From: an uncultured Eudoraea sp.
GTDB lineage: Bacteria > Bacteroidota > Bacteroidia > Flavobacteriales > Flavobacteriaceae
Direction of reading: 5' to 3'
Length of the DNA: 51,754 bases
NCBI RefSeq assembly: GCF_947258525.1
Contig: NZ_CAMYIP010000117.1
Span: 1-51,754, forward strand
Shown: one piece after another, positions 1 to 9,069 of the stretch
How positions within the stretch are numbered: the first letter of the stretch is position 1
How the letters are laid out: every line of letters starts with the position of its first letter
Notes under the pieces: model-generated
The model's database searches: none
The model's input: the letters and a program-made list of their open reading frames with translations, nothing else
What the model was told of the DNA's origin: nothing
Position numbers and translations under genes: made by a program

Positions 1-1323
1 ACTGGCCTCTGCCGTAAAATCTTCAAGAAACTTATAGCTCGCTCCTATTTTTTTTCTTTTCTTGTCTACATTAGTCTGATTAAAGGTATTTGCAACCTGA
101 GCGAGAGGATTAATTACTTCATTACCAAGTCCCTCAGCAAGTGTAAAATTTCCATTCCTATCTTTAACTGCAAAAGTAGGTGCATTATTCAGTGCATTAA
201 ACAGTACTGATCCTAAAGCGTTTTCAGGAAGGGTTTTACGATTCGTGCCGGTGTATAGGAGGTTGGCCACCACATTGAAATCTTCAAAAATTTCCGAATT
301 TAAGTTAACTCTGGTAGTATATCTTCTAAAATTAGCCTTAGGACCTCCTACAATTCCATCCTGAGTTAAATAAGACGATGCAGCAGAAAATGTTGTTTTC
401 TCACCACCGCCGCTTACAGTAATATTTTGGTTAATTATCGGAGCTGTCTGGAATACTTCATCTTGCCAATCGGTGCCTCTTCCTAAACGAGAAACATCCG
501 GATAAGGCGAGCTTCCTCCGCCAGCTGCAAAAGCTTCGTTGACAATGATAGCATATTCCGTAGCATCCAAAACCGGAATTTGTCTGGAGGTTTGCTGAAA
601 TCCTCCCCAGGCATCATAATTAAATTTCAATTCCGTGTTGCGCTTACCTGTTTTAGTAGTTATCAGGATTACCCCATTAGCAGCCCTTACACCATAAATA
701 CCTGCTGTGGCATCCTTAAGAATATTAATACTTTCTATATCACTTGGATTAATAACACTCAAGTCTTCGATAACGTTTCCGTCTACCAAAATTAAGGGTC
801 TGTTATCCCCATTGGTAGAAATACCACGAATTCGGATATTTGAACCACTACCCGGTGAACCAGATTCTGCAGTAACCTGCACCCCGGCAACCTGTCCCTG
901 AAGGGCTTGTTCTATTCGAGTTGGATTTAATTCTTCAATACTTTCCGAACCTACAACGGAGACTGCTCCCGTAAGTTCTTTTTTGGTTTGTGTTCCATAA
1001 CCCACAACAATGACCTCATCTAATGCACTAACATCTTCCTGCATAACAATAGCAAGCGGATTGGAATTTTGAATTGTTACTTCCTGTTTAATATAGCCCA
1101 AATACGAGAATTCAAGAATATCTCCTACACTGATATTCTCAATAATAAAATTTCCATCAAAATCTGTTGTGGTGCCTCTTGTTTCGTTCTTAACAATAAC
1201 ATTTACCCCCGGCAAGGGCTGATCTAGAACTGCATCCTTTACAATACCGCTTATGGTTAAGTCCTGACTCCAAAGTTCAGACGTGCAACAGAGGAGGGTA
1301 AGAAATAAAACAAAGTACTTCAT
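1..1323 (-). CDS. SusC/RagA-family TonB-dependent outer-membrane receptor, N-terminal part (runs off left edge)
   Basis: About 441 codons are present, starting at the ATG complement at 1321-1323; the barrel continues outside the window. The first 20 residues form a signal peptide ending in Trp-Ser-Gln. Residues of about 22-105 form the carboxypeptidase-regulatory-like domain (SGIVKDAVLDQPLPGVNV, then TTTDFDGNF and SYLGYI). A short linker (DEVIVVGYGTQ) leads into the TonB plug of about residues 115-225, with ALQGQVAGVQV and NILKDATAGIYG, the usual SusC plug signatures. Such receptors import glycans or peptides using TonB energy and normally pair with a SusD lipoprotein, which would lie further left. 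The regulator at 1561-4362 is encoded just upstream on the same strand, the usual arrangement of a regulated nutrient-uptake locus. The substrate cannot be told from this part. Confidence 0.95.
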   Translation of the reverse strand, partial: MKYFVLFLTLLCCTSELWSQDLTISGIVKDAVLDQPLPGVNVIVKNETRGTTTDFDGNFIIENISVGDILEFSYLGYIKQEVTIQNSNPLAIVMQEDVSALDEVIVVGYGTQTKKELTGAVSVVGSESIEELNPTRIEQALQGQVAGVQVTAESGSPGSGSNIRIRGISTNGDNRPLILVDGNVIEDLSVINPSDIESINILKDATAGIYGVRAANGVILITTKTGKRNTELKFNYDAWGGFQQTSRQIPVLDATEYAIIVNEAFAAGGGSSPYPDVSRLGRGTDWQDEVFQTAPIINQNITVSGGGEKTTFSAASSYLTQDGIVGGPKANFRRYTTRVNLNSEIFEDFNVVANLLYTGTNRKTLPENALGSVLFNALNNAPTFAVKDRNGNFTLAEGLGNEVINPLAQVANTFNQTNVDKKRKKIGASYKFLEDFTAEAS

Positions 1324-1560
1324 GTGTAGTATTTTTTGATGAGGCAATATATGGTTTATAAAATGGTTTTTGCCATATAAGACCTATACAAAAAACATAC
1401 ATAATAAAAAACTTGTAGTGTTTTTATTATATTCTCAAAAATATCCCTTAAATATTACGGGTATGCTATTTTATTGAAGTATTAGCAAGCTAACTAAATT
1501 CATAAATTTTGTACTTTGTATAGGTAATGTTGTGGTATTTTTGTTGAATGTTGTGATAAG

Positions 1561-4362
1561 TTAAAGATCTAATATGTAGTCCGTTAAGTTTTCTTCGTGT
1601 AATAGATTGATCTTTTTACGCAAACGATATCGTTTAACTTCCACACTGCGAACCGATATATTTAATAATGGAGCAATTTCCTTAGACGACAGATTCAATC
1701 TAAGGTAAGCACACAAGCGAAGGTCGTTTGAAGACAATTCCGGGTGTAATTTTTTTATTTTTTTGAGAAACCCCTTGTCCGCATTATTAAATGCTTCTTC
1801 AAAAAATTTCCAATCATCTGAATTATTTATATTGCGATCTATTGTTCTTATTACCGATTTAACCTGATCTGTACTCTCAGAGTCCCTCAATTGATCCTTA
1901 ATAGCATTGAGAAACTCGTTTTTGCGAATTATGCTCATGGTTGAGACAGCCAATTCACGATTTTTACTATCAATCTTTGATTTCAACTGCTCATTTTTCA
2001 TTTGGATAATCTTCTTCTGTGCTTTTAACTTTTTCCGTTTCAGTTTCTTTCTATTTTCCTGAAGCAGACGATTCTGTTTTTTGTGGTAATAGTGCCGATA
2101 TGCCTTATGAATTAAAAACGCAATAAATAATGTTAGAAGAATATATCCCAAAACTGCCATATTGGAAAGGTACCACGGTCTTTTAACCCTGAAAGAGTAA
2201 GAAGCTGTATTATTAGTGAGTGTATTACCAACTTTTGCTCTAACACTGAAGTTATAGGTTCCATAGGGTAAATTATTGAATGATATTTCAGATGTTGAAG
2301 ACCAACTGCTCCAATCGTCGTAAATTCCATCTAATTTATATTGATAATATACTTCTGAATATTTATCATACTCAGCTACCGCGTATGAAAAATTAAGGTT
2401 ATTGTCTTCATATTCAATTTCATTACCCTCCTCAATCGAAATTCTGTCACTTGGATGATTATAGAATTCCTTGGAAATTGAATTAATATTGATTGTATAT
2501 TCTTGCGGTTTTATTTTATCTAAATCCAATGTTATATATCCATTGGAAATTCCTATCAGGTAATGTCTTTCGCTCAGGGGTGTAATAGACTCAAATCCCG
2601 GGACTCCCAGATCTCTTCTAAAATTATTTGGAACCGGTATTCTGACGGCTTGTGGCTCGTTATTAAATTTACCGGGGGTAACATAAACAATGTTGGATTC
2701 CGTAAATCCCCATAACCTATTTGCCTTATTATCGGCATTTAATACACCAATTATTCCTTCATCCTGATTAAATAATTTACCTGTTAACAGGGTGTCCAGG
2801 ATAAACTTTTTTTGGTTTCTCTCATATTTAAATACCCCATTGTTAGTTGTATACAAAGGATTGCCATTATAAGAAACCAGGCTGGATCCAATACCTTTTG
2901 ATGTCTCTTCTTCAATATTAAGTACTCTTTTTAAATCCTTATCAACAGAAATATTGAAAATCCCCTTGTATTCATGATTCACTAATATTTGATTTTCCTC
3001 AATTAATTCAACAAACCGGCTCGAAATATCAAATCCTTCTATTTTATTTCTAAACCTCCATTCATCATTTAATTTCTCAAGAACGCTCAACCCGGAATAA
3101 TTTCCCTGTAGTATCAAATTTGGATTTTCACCTGTGATTTTTAAATCCCAGGTGCCTGGAAAATCTGATATTTGTTTTGCCTGGTCATCCTCAATAATAA
3201 AGGTTCCTTCATTATGCCCACAGAACAATGTATTATCAATAGATCTTAGGCACCATACCTGTCCTATAGTATTTTCAATAAACTCAAATTCACCTTCCTC
3301 ATTCAGTTTTTTATAAAACAAGCCCTGATTTGTGCCCAGGTAAAGTTTATTATCAAATATTATGGAAGCGTATACTACCCCTAACTTTCCTATTTTGTCA
3401 ATATATTCATTAAATGGAGAATCTAAATCTATAGAGCTTATCCCATTATCCAATCCAAGCCATAAATTGTTCTCAGTATCCTCAAAAATTGTAAGTACCG
3501 TATTATTGTTCAAGCCTTTCTCCTGGTTAATTTTTCTGATTATCCGACCCTTAGAATCCAGATGATAAATACCGTTTGAAATTGTCCCTAAAATAAAGCT
3601 GCCATCTTTAAGCTGTAAGCTACTATAAACATTTATAGATGCCATTTCCTTGCTCATTTCGGTATCCCATCTTTTAAGACCTTCAGAATTAAGATAATAG
3701 AAGTCACTACCCTCAGTAAGTATTAATAACTCTTTATCAATAGGAAATACACCAATAATAATATTACTCTTTACTACCGGATCATTAGAGACAAGGACGG
3801 ATTGGCCATTTTCAATTCTGAATATACCTTCATTGTCTTTTTGAAAATAAATGGTTCCTTCTACTTTGAAAATTTTTGCCCTTACAGTTTTGGAAGGGAG
3901 GATATCAAAAGTTTTATCCTCGGTATTATAAATATAAATGCGATCTAAAGTCTGGAATAGCAACCATTTTTCGTATTCCAGGATATTCCAGAATTGCTCA
4001 TCTTCTATCAAGTCTTCATCTAGCTGACCTAAGAGGGAAAAATAATCTAAATCGCCAAATTTATTTCTTTTCCAATAGCCAAATTCCATGTAGCACCCGG
4101 TATAAATCAAATCATCAACCACATGGACAGATCTTATTAAAGTGCCATTGGGAGAAGGATACAATTTCCATTGCGCCCCATTAAATTCAAGCAAACCCTC
4201 ATTATTGGCTACATAAATCAACTTTTCGTCGGATTGAGAAATTGCCCAATTTTGTGTTCCTGCGCCGTAATCATAGGGTGCATAATTCTGAATAGGAGGT
4301 AATTCCTGAGTATAAACCAGAAAATTGCAAAATAATAACAGTAGAATAAAGGTAATTCTCAA
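1561..4362 (-). CDS. One-protein sensor/regulator: Reg_prop propeller, Y_Y_Y domain, one transmembrane helix, coiled coil, LuxR-type helix-turn-helix
   Basis: The 933-residue protein has a signal peptide (about residues 1-19, ending VYTQ). A long propeller-like sensor region follows, with two-component-propeller repeats such as NTVLTIFEDTENNLWLG (about 286-302). A Y_Y_Y domain (about 655-720; YQYKLDGIYDDWS) precedes a single membrane helix at about 734-754. A strongly charged coiled coil comes next, then a C-terminal LuxR/GerE-type DNA-binding domain at about 880-917 (LSSKEIAPLLNISVRSVEVKR). No histidine kinase or receiver domain is present, so sensing and DNA binding sit in one membrane-anchored polypeptide. 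The family commonly sits beside SusC/SusD operons and responds to the imported nutrient; that it controls the receptor at 1-1323 is inferred from the 237-bp same-strand spacing. Confidence 0.9.
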   Translation of the reverse strand: MRITFILLLLFCNFLVYTQELPPIQNYAPYDYGAGTQNWAISQSDEKLIYVANNEGLLEFNGAQWKLYPSPNGTLIRSVHVVDDLIYTGCYMEFGYWKRNKFGDLDYFSLLGQLDEDLIEDEQFWNILEYEKWLLFQTLDRIYIYNTEDKTFDILPSKTVRAKIFKVEGTIYFQKDNEGIFRIENGQSVLVSNDPVVKSNIIIGVFPIDKELLILTEGSDFYYLNSEGLKRWDTEMSKEMASINVYSSLQLKDGSFILGTISNGIYHLDSKGRIIRKINQEKGLNNNTVLTIFEDTENNLWLGLDNGISSIDLDSPFNEYIDKIGKLGVVYASIIFDNKLYLGTNQGLFYKKLNEEGEFEFIENTIGQVWCLRSIDNTLFCGHNEGTFIIEDDQAKQISDFPGTWDLKITGENPNLILQGNYSGLSVLEKLNDEWRFRNKIEGFDISSRFVELIEENQILVNHEYKGIFNISVDKDLKRVLNIEEETSKGIGSSLVSYNGNPLYTTNNGVFKYERNQKKFILDTLLTGKLFNQDEGIIGVLNADNKANRLWGFTESNIVYVTPGKFNNEPQAVRIPVPNNFRRDLGVPGFESITPLSERHYLIGISNGYITLDLDKIKPQEYTININSISKEFYNHPSDRISIEEGNEIEYEDNNLNFSYAVAEYDKYSEVYYQYKLDGIYDDWSSWSSTSEISFNNLPYGTYNFSVRAKVGNTLTNNTASYSFRVKRPWYLSNMAVLGYILLTLFIAFLIHKAYRHYYHKKQNRLLQENRKKLKRKKLKAQKKIIQMKNEQLKSKIDSKNRELAVSTMSIIRKNEFLNAIKDQLRDSESTDQVKSVIRTIDRNINNSDDWKFFEEAFNNADKGFLKKIKKLHPELSSNDLRLCAYLRLNLSSKEIAPLLNISVRSVEVKRYRLRKKINLLHEENLTDYILDL

Positions 4363-4446
4363 ACTAAGCGTATAAAGAGGAACTATTCTTTTTAAAGTTA
4401 AGAAAAGAATATTATATCACTAATTATTCCGTAAGCATATTGGAAC

Positions 4447-4722
4447 TCAAACGATCTCTGCACTTAATCCTGCTTGCAGTAATCTGCTGCAGCGAGGTTC
4501 TAATTCCTTATACTCTCCGGTTTTAACGGTACATTTACCTTTGTAGTGAACTATTAATGAACATTGCTCCGCTTGTTCCGGTGTATGTTCACAAACATCG
4601 ATTAATGTGTGTATGACATGTTCAAAAGTATTCACATCATCATTGAATAGAACTATTTCGTTATTTTTAACCGTCTCCTCATCCAAAAGTAGTTCTTCGG
4701 AGACTTTTTCCTTAGTACTCAT
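4447..4722 (-). CDS. clpS: ATP-dependent Clp protease adaptor ClpS
   Basis: The 91-residue product has the ClpS core: VLFNDDVNTFEHVIHTL near the N-terminus, then the EQAEQC helix and a C-terminal LLQAGLSAEIV. The Asn-Asp-Asp stretch and following helix form the pocket that binds N-degron residues. ClpS docks on the N-terminal domain of ClpA/ClpC and delivers N-end-rule substrates to ClpP in the cytoplasm. It is the last gene of the minus-strand run DUF1599, DoxX-like, tpiA, prmA, clpS, and starts 20 bp after the prmA stop. Confidence 0.95.
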   Translation of the reverse strand: MSTKEKVSEELLLDEETVKNNEIVLFNDDVNTFEHVIHTLIDVCEHTPEQAEQCSLIVHYKGKCTVKTGEYKELEPRCSRLLQAGLSAEIV

Positions 4723-4742
4723 ATAGACAGGTGTTTGTGTAA

Positions 4743-5576
4743 CTAAAATACATATTTTGAGGCAACCCAGTTATTTTTTTCCAAATTTTCTTGAAATGAA
4801 AGTCCATTTGCCTCACATTCTTTTGAAATTAAGGGAATATCCTCTTTATAAAAACCACTTAAAAGTAATATTCCTCCTTTTTTGAGGTGGTCAACATATA
4901 TGGGAATATCCACAAGTAAAATATTGCGATTAATATTCGCCATGATAATATCATAATTTTGATTTCTCAATAAACTTACATCACCTTCAAACACATTTAT
5001 CTGCTCACAATTGTTTCCGACAACATTTTCCCGGGCATTCAGATAACTCCAGTTATCTATATCTATGGCATCTACGGAGCTGGCGCCTTTCATAGCGGCC
5101 AGAATGGCCAAAACACCAGTTCCGCATCCCATATCCAATACAGATTTACCTGTGAAATCGAGTGCCAAAACCAGTTGAAGCATCATATGGGTAGTTTCAT
5201 GATGCCCTGTTCCAAAACTCATCTTAGGTGTAATGACTATATCATAACATACATCCGGAATATCATGGAATGGTGCTCTTACAACGCATTGGTTGTCCAC
5301 GTTGATGGGTTCAAAATTCTTTTCCCAGCGTTCATTCCAGTTTTCCTGTTCTATTTCAACTACATCATAATCAATCCTAAATTTTTCATCGGAAAGGATT
5401 TGAACATTACGCAATGCTATAGGATTCCAGGTTTCCTTTTTCACATAGGCCAGCAGTCCGTCCTTTGTTTCCACAAAACTGTCAAAACCCAGTTCACTCA
5501 GTTCAGCAATTAAGATATCCGTAGCCGGTTGTAATGGCTTTATTTTAAACCGCTATTCCAGAAAGAGTTCTTGCAT
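4743..5576 (-). CDS. prmA: Ribosomal protein L11 methyltransferase PrmA; reading frame interrupted by an amber codon at codon 8
   Basis: PrmA uses S-adenosylmethionine to trimethylate ribosomal protein L11. The methyltransferase domain is complete: TPKMSFGTGHHETT, then the SAM motif VLDMGCGTGVLAILA, then IIMANINRNIL (the NPPF-like catalytic motif is NIN here, as in PrmA). Two starts matter. The only long uninterrupted frame begins at a GTG at 5474 (243 codons). However, the same frame continues upstream with clear PrmA homology (RFKIKPLQPATDILIAELSE, then LGFDSFVETKDG) and reaches an ATG at 5574-5576, 6 bp after the tpiA stop. Between them lies one TAG at 5553-5555, at a position where relatives have Tyr (xEYxF). 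Termination there, or initiation at GTG 5474, would remove about 34 residues of the L11-recognition domain. A base-call error is the main alternative. Confidence 0.88.
5553..5555 (-). other. In-frame amber codon (TAG) at codon 8 of prmA
   Basis: Read on the minus strand from the ATG at 5576, the frame gives M-Q-E-L-F-L-E, then TAG, then R-F-K-I-K-P-L-Q-P. The residues on both sides fit the PrmA N-terminus, where an aromatic Tyr codon (TAT or TAC) is expected. A single third-base change explains it. Confidence 0.85.
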
Positions 5577-5582
5577 TTAGGT

Positions 5583-6332
5583 TCAGATTGCCTTTACAAT
5601 GGCAATGAAGTCATCTGCCACCAAAGCAGCCCCTCCTATTAGACCTCCGTCTACATCGGGTTTTGAGAATATCTCGCGGGCATTAGCGGGTTTAACACTA
5701 CCTCCATATAATATGGATACTTCATTTGCTATTGAGGCGTCATATGCTTCGGTAATGGTCTTCCTGATAAAAGCATGCATTTCCTGTGCTTGTTCCGGGG
5801 AAGCGGTTTCTCCTGTGCCAATAGCCCAAACCGGTTCATAGGCAAGCACAATTTTCGACCATACATCGGCAGGTAATTCAAAAAGGCCGTTTTTTAGCTG
5901 GGATTCTACTACTTTAAAATGATTACCAGCCTTTCGCTCTTCCAATTCTTCACCAAAGCAAAATATTACGCGCATTTTATTTTCCAATGCTGCCTTTACT
6001 TTTTTAGCCAAAAGTTCGTCTGTTTCTCCAAAGTAAGCCCTTCGCTCTGAATGTCCGATAATTACAGTATCTACATTGATGTTTAGAAGCATATCAGCCG
6101 AAATTTCACCGGTAAAGGCTCCGCTTTTTGCATAATGCATATTTTGGGCGGCTACTTTTATGTCTGTTGATTTGAGAGTACGGGCTGTTTCTGCCAGATT
6201 TACAAATGTAGGAGCTACAATAACCTCCGCTTCAGTATCCGGCAATTTATCCGATATCTCTCCCAATAATACTTGTGTTTCACTTAAGTTCTTATTCATT
6301 TTCCAATTTCCGGCAACAATTTTACTTCTCAT
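5583..6332 (-). CDS. tpiA: Triose-phosphate isomerase
   Basis: The 249-residue enzyme is of normal family length. It interconverts dihydroxyacetone phosphate and glyceraldehyde 3-phosphate in glycolysis and gluconeogenesis. Catalytic residues are visible: Lys11 in GNWKMN, His94 in IIGHSERRAYFGE, and Glu166 in LAYEPVWAIGTG, followed by the flexible phosphate loop (AIGTGETA) and the phosphate-binding ILYGGSVKPAN near the C-terminus. It lies 83 bp after the DoxX-like gene and 6 bp before the inferred ATG of prmA, so it is likely cotranscribed with both. Confidence 0.98.
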   Translation of the reverse strand: MRSKIVAGNWKMNKNLSETQVLLGEISDKLPDTEAEVIVAPTFVNLAETARTLKSTDIKVAAQNMHYAKSGAFTGEISADMLLNINVDTVIIGHSERRAYFGETDELLAKKVKAALENKMRVIFCFGEELEERKAGNHFKVVESQLKNGLFELPADVWSKIVLAYEPVWAIGTGETASPEQAQEMHAFIRKTITEAYDASIANEVSILYGGSVKPANAREIFSKPDVDGGLIGGAALVADDFIAIVKAI

Positions 6333-6415
6333 TTTCAGTTCTTTTATGTTTACAATATAGGTTGTTTACTTCTAATTATTAATCAGGATTCGTTTCCTTG
6401 GTGTACAGAATAAAT

Positions 6416-7516
6416 TTAATTAAACTCCAAATCCTCAATATCATTATAGTGCACTTTTTGAGTTATAGTACCTTTTTCAAGGATTAAAAGTCCCGGGTTA
6501 GACCTGACTATGGTCTTTAAGGTAGTCTCATCTGTAAAATAAAATTCAAATCCCAGCTTGTATTCTTCAATAATCTTATTGGTCCATTCCTCATTAGATG
6601 CTGACATTCCTATAACTTTATATCCTTGTTCAATAGCTTTATCGGAAACTGGTTTAACTTTTTCAAATGCCTTATAGTCACTTTTAGCGAGATCGTAGGC
6701 AACTAAAATTAATAATTTTGATTCTTGCATTAACAAAGATGCAAAATCTTCACCTTGTTGCTCAATAGTAAAATCGTGTATAGGTGGTTCATATCCCTTC
6801 TGTATTTCCTTCGTCTCCACACCAATAAATTCTCCATCTGCATCGGGGTAATCCCCATTAGTCACCAGTACTTTTTCTTCTCCATTCACATCAAACTTCC
6901 ACGCATATTCGAACACGGCTTTGGGAGCGTCTTCGGGTACCTCCATCCCATCTTCTATATTAGCTCCTATCTTGTATGCTCTGAAGTCTATTACAGGCAA
7001 GTGATTAAGTACATAATTTCCGTAGACAATACAAAGCACTACAGACGCTAAAGCGATAATCTGTCTTGCACGCAGACTTAAAAGTGGCTTAATATGTCTT
7101 CTTCCAAAGTATAGAATAAGAATGAGCCCCAGAAGAACAACATCTTTTGTGAAGGATTCCCACGGTGTCAGTTTTATGGCATCACCAAAACAGCCGCAAT
7201 CCGTGACCTTATTGAAATATGCAGAATAAAAAGTAAGAAAAGTGAAAAACAAGATCATGAGCAGAAGGCTCCAAAGTGTGAATCTCTTATTATAGCCCAT
7301 AAGTAAGAATACCCCTAAAACTACCTCAAAAATGACCACAAAAATAGAAATGGCCAATGCATAAGGCATTAAAAAAGGTAAATCGAGTACGCCCTGACTA
7401 AAGTATTCCTCTAATTTGAACGAAAACCCAACAGGATCATTAAGCTTTATAAAACCACTGATAATAAATAAAACTCCAACAATTACCCTAGAAATTCCTA
7501 CTAAGTGTTTCATCAA
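6416..7516 (-). CDS. BT_3928-type DoxX/MauE-like membrane protein with a soluble C-terminal domain
   Basis: The 366-residue protein has an N-terminal four-helix membrane module of the DoxX/MauE kind (about residues 5-160), starting VGVLFIISGFIKLNDP. The motif SAYFNKVTDCGCFGDAI carries a Cys-Gly-Cys pair as in MauE-like thiol-handling proteins. The C-terminal half is soluble and predicted outside the cytoplasm; it looks weakly thioredoxin-like, without an obvious CXXC. The gene is next to tpiA in many Bacteroidota, matching this location. A role in quinone or thiol redox at the inner membrane is possible but is inference from DoxX/MauE relatives only. Confidence 0.85.
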   Translation of the reverse strand: MMKHLVGISRVIVGVLFIISGFIKLNDPVGFSFKLEEYFSQGVLDLPFLMPYALAISIFVVIFEVVLGVFLLMGYNKRFTLWSLLLMILFFTFLTFYSAYFNKVTDCGCFGDAIKLTPWESFTKDVVLLGLILILYFGRRHIKPLLSLRARQIIALASVVLCIVYGNYVLNHLPVIDFRAYKIGANIEDGMEVPEDAPKAVFEYAWKFDVNGEEKVLVTNGDYPDADGEFIGVETKEIQKGYEPPIHDFTIEQQGEDFASLLMQESKLLILVAYDLAKSDYKAFEKVKPVSDKAIEQGYKVIGMSASNEEWTNKIIEEYKLGFEFYFTDETTLKTIVRSNPGLLILEKGTITQKVHYNDIEDLEFN

Positions 7517-7531
7517 ATTTTTTAGAATTTT

Positions 7532-8077
7532 TTAATCATTAAATTCGTTCATATGAATCAGGGCGAAAACAGAATAATTTATAATATCCTGATAGTTGGC
7601 TTCAATTCCTTCACTAACCAAAGTTTTACCTTTATTATCTTCTATTTGCTTTACTCTTAATAATTTTTGAATAATCAAATCCGTCAATGAACTTATGCGC
7701 ATATCTCTCCAGGCCTCCCCATAGTCATGATTCTTTTTCTCCATTAGGGATTTTGTAATTCCAATATGCTTGTTGTATAATTTGATGGCTTCTTCAGATG
7801 ACAGATCGGGTTCCTGTGCGACTCCCTTTTCTAATTGTACAAGGGCCATAATGGCATAGTTAATAATCCCAATAAATTCAGATTTTTCCCCCTCATCTAC
7901 TTTTCGGACTTCATTTTCCTGCAAACTTCTGATGCGTTGAGCCTTAATATAAATTTGATCTGTTAAAGAAGGGAGCCTCAATATTCGCCAGGCACTTCCA
8001 TAATCTTTCATTTTCTTTGAAAATAAGTCCCTGCAAGAAGTTATAATGGCATCGTACTGTTCGGAGGTATGCTGCAT
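7532..8077 (-). CDS. DUF1599 protein, two tandem copies of the domain
   Basis: I chose the ATG at 8077 (MQHTSEQYDAIITSC), giving 181 residues. A longer frame reaches 8155, but its first 26 residues are basic, lack family resemblance and use part of the divergent folP intergenic space. The product contains two similar halves: KKMKDYGSAWRILRLPSLTD near residue 22 and KKNHDYGEAWRDMRISSLTD in the second half, each followed by a helix rich in Arg/Lys (IKAQRIRSLQE and QKLLRVKQIED). This duplication is typical of DUF1599, a phylum-specific family without an assigned function; its fold is thought nucleotide-pyrophosphohydrolase-like, which I cannot test here. It heads the operon leading to clpS and ends 15 bp before the DoxX-like start. 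Confidence 0.85.
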   Translation of the reverse strand: MQHTSEQYDAIITSCRDLFSKKMKDYGSAWRILRLPSLTDQIYIKAQRIRSLQENEVRKVDEGEKSEFIGIINYAIMALVQLEKGVAQEPDLSSEEAIKLYNKHIGITKSLMEKKNHDYGEAWRDMRISSLTDLIIQKLLRVKQIEDNKGKTLVSEGIEANYQDIINYSVFALIHMNEFND

Positions 8078-8190
8078 GTAGATTGTTCTAATTTGCGTAA
8101 ATTTCACCCAAAATAATGGAAACCTCAAAGTTCGGAGTTTAATCTTGGTCTTCAAAATAAATTACGATCCAAATAGCTTAAAAAAAACCT

Positions 8191-9024
8191 ATGACAATAA
8201 ATTGTAAAGGCACCCTGATTGATTTAAAAAAGCCCAAAGTCATGGGGGTTTTAAATGTAACTCCGGACTCATTTTATGACGGAGGAAGATATAAGGATGA
8301 GGCTTCTATATTGAAGCAAACAGAAAAATTACTAAATGAAGGAGCCGCTTTTATAGATTTGGGCGCCTACAGTTCGCGGCCCAATGCACCCGACATTTCT
8401 GAAGAAGAAGAATTAAAAAGAATTTTGCCTGTTGTAGATCTGTTAATAAACAATTTTCCGGATGTCTATTTGTCTATTGATACTTTTAGAAGTAAGGTAG
8501 CCCGTCGTTGTCTGGAAAATGGTGCAGCAATGATCAATGATATTTCAGCAGGAAATTTGGATCCCAATATGATACAAACCATATCCGAGTTTAAAGTACC
8601 ATATGTAATGATGCATATGAAAGGTAATCCACAGAACATGACTCAACAAATACAATATGATAGACTTTTAGAAGAAGTCCTTTATTTTTTGTCTGAAAAA
8701 GTAGCTCGCGCCAAATCTTTTGGAATAAATGATATAATCCTGGATCCTGGATTTGGGTTTGCCAAGAATACATTTCAAAGTTTTACAATCTTGAAACATC
8801 TGAATCTCTTAAAGACTTTTGGTTTACCAATACTCGTTGGTTTAAGCAGAAAGTCTATGATTTATAAAACATTAGGCACCAGTGCTAACAAGGCTTTAAA
8901 TGGTACCACAGTCCTAAATACCTATGCACTGACCCAAGGCGCCAATATTTTACGAGTTCATGACGTTAAAGAAGCAGTAGAGTGCATTGAATTATTGGAA
9001 GCATTAAAGCAAGCTGAAGATTAA
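8191..9024 (+). CDS. folP: Dihydropteroate synthase
   Basis: The 277-residue enzyme condenses 6-hydroxymethyl-dihydropterin pyrophosphate with p-aminobenzoate in folate synthesis and is the sulfonamide target. Visible motifs are MGVLNVTPDSFYDGGRY near the N-terminus, INDISAGN, PYVMMHMKGNPQNM, ILDPGFGFAKN (pterin binding) and VGLSRKSMI (phosphate binding). It diverges from the DUF1599 gene across 113 bp. The next genes, cdaA and DUF3667, follow at 45 and 2 bp, so folP probably heads a three-gene operon. Confidence 0.97.
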   Translation: MTINCKGTLIDLKKPKVMGVLNVTPDSFYDGGRYKDEASILKQTEKLLNEGAAFIDLGAYSSRPNAPDISEEEELKRILPVVDLLINNFPDVYLSIDTFRSKVARRCLENGAAMINDISAGNLDPNMIQTISEFKVPYVMMHMKGNPQNMTQQIQYDRLLEEVLYFLSEKVARAKSFGINDIILDPGFGFAKNTFQSFTILKHLNLLKTFGLPILVGLSRKSMIYKTLGTSANKALNGTTVLNTYALTQGANILRVHDVKEAVECIELLEALKQAED

Positions 9025-9069
9025 TTTTTTGTTTATCTATTTTTTCTAATTTTACAAAAACTACAAGGA

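Noticed and set aside
8078-8155. N-terminal extension of the DUF1599 gene
   Set aside because: The extra 26 residues lack family similarity and extend into the divergent promoter region; the ATG at 8077 fits the family.
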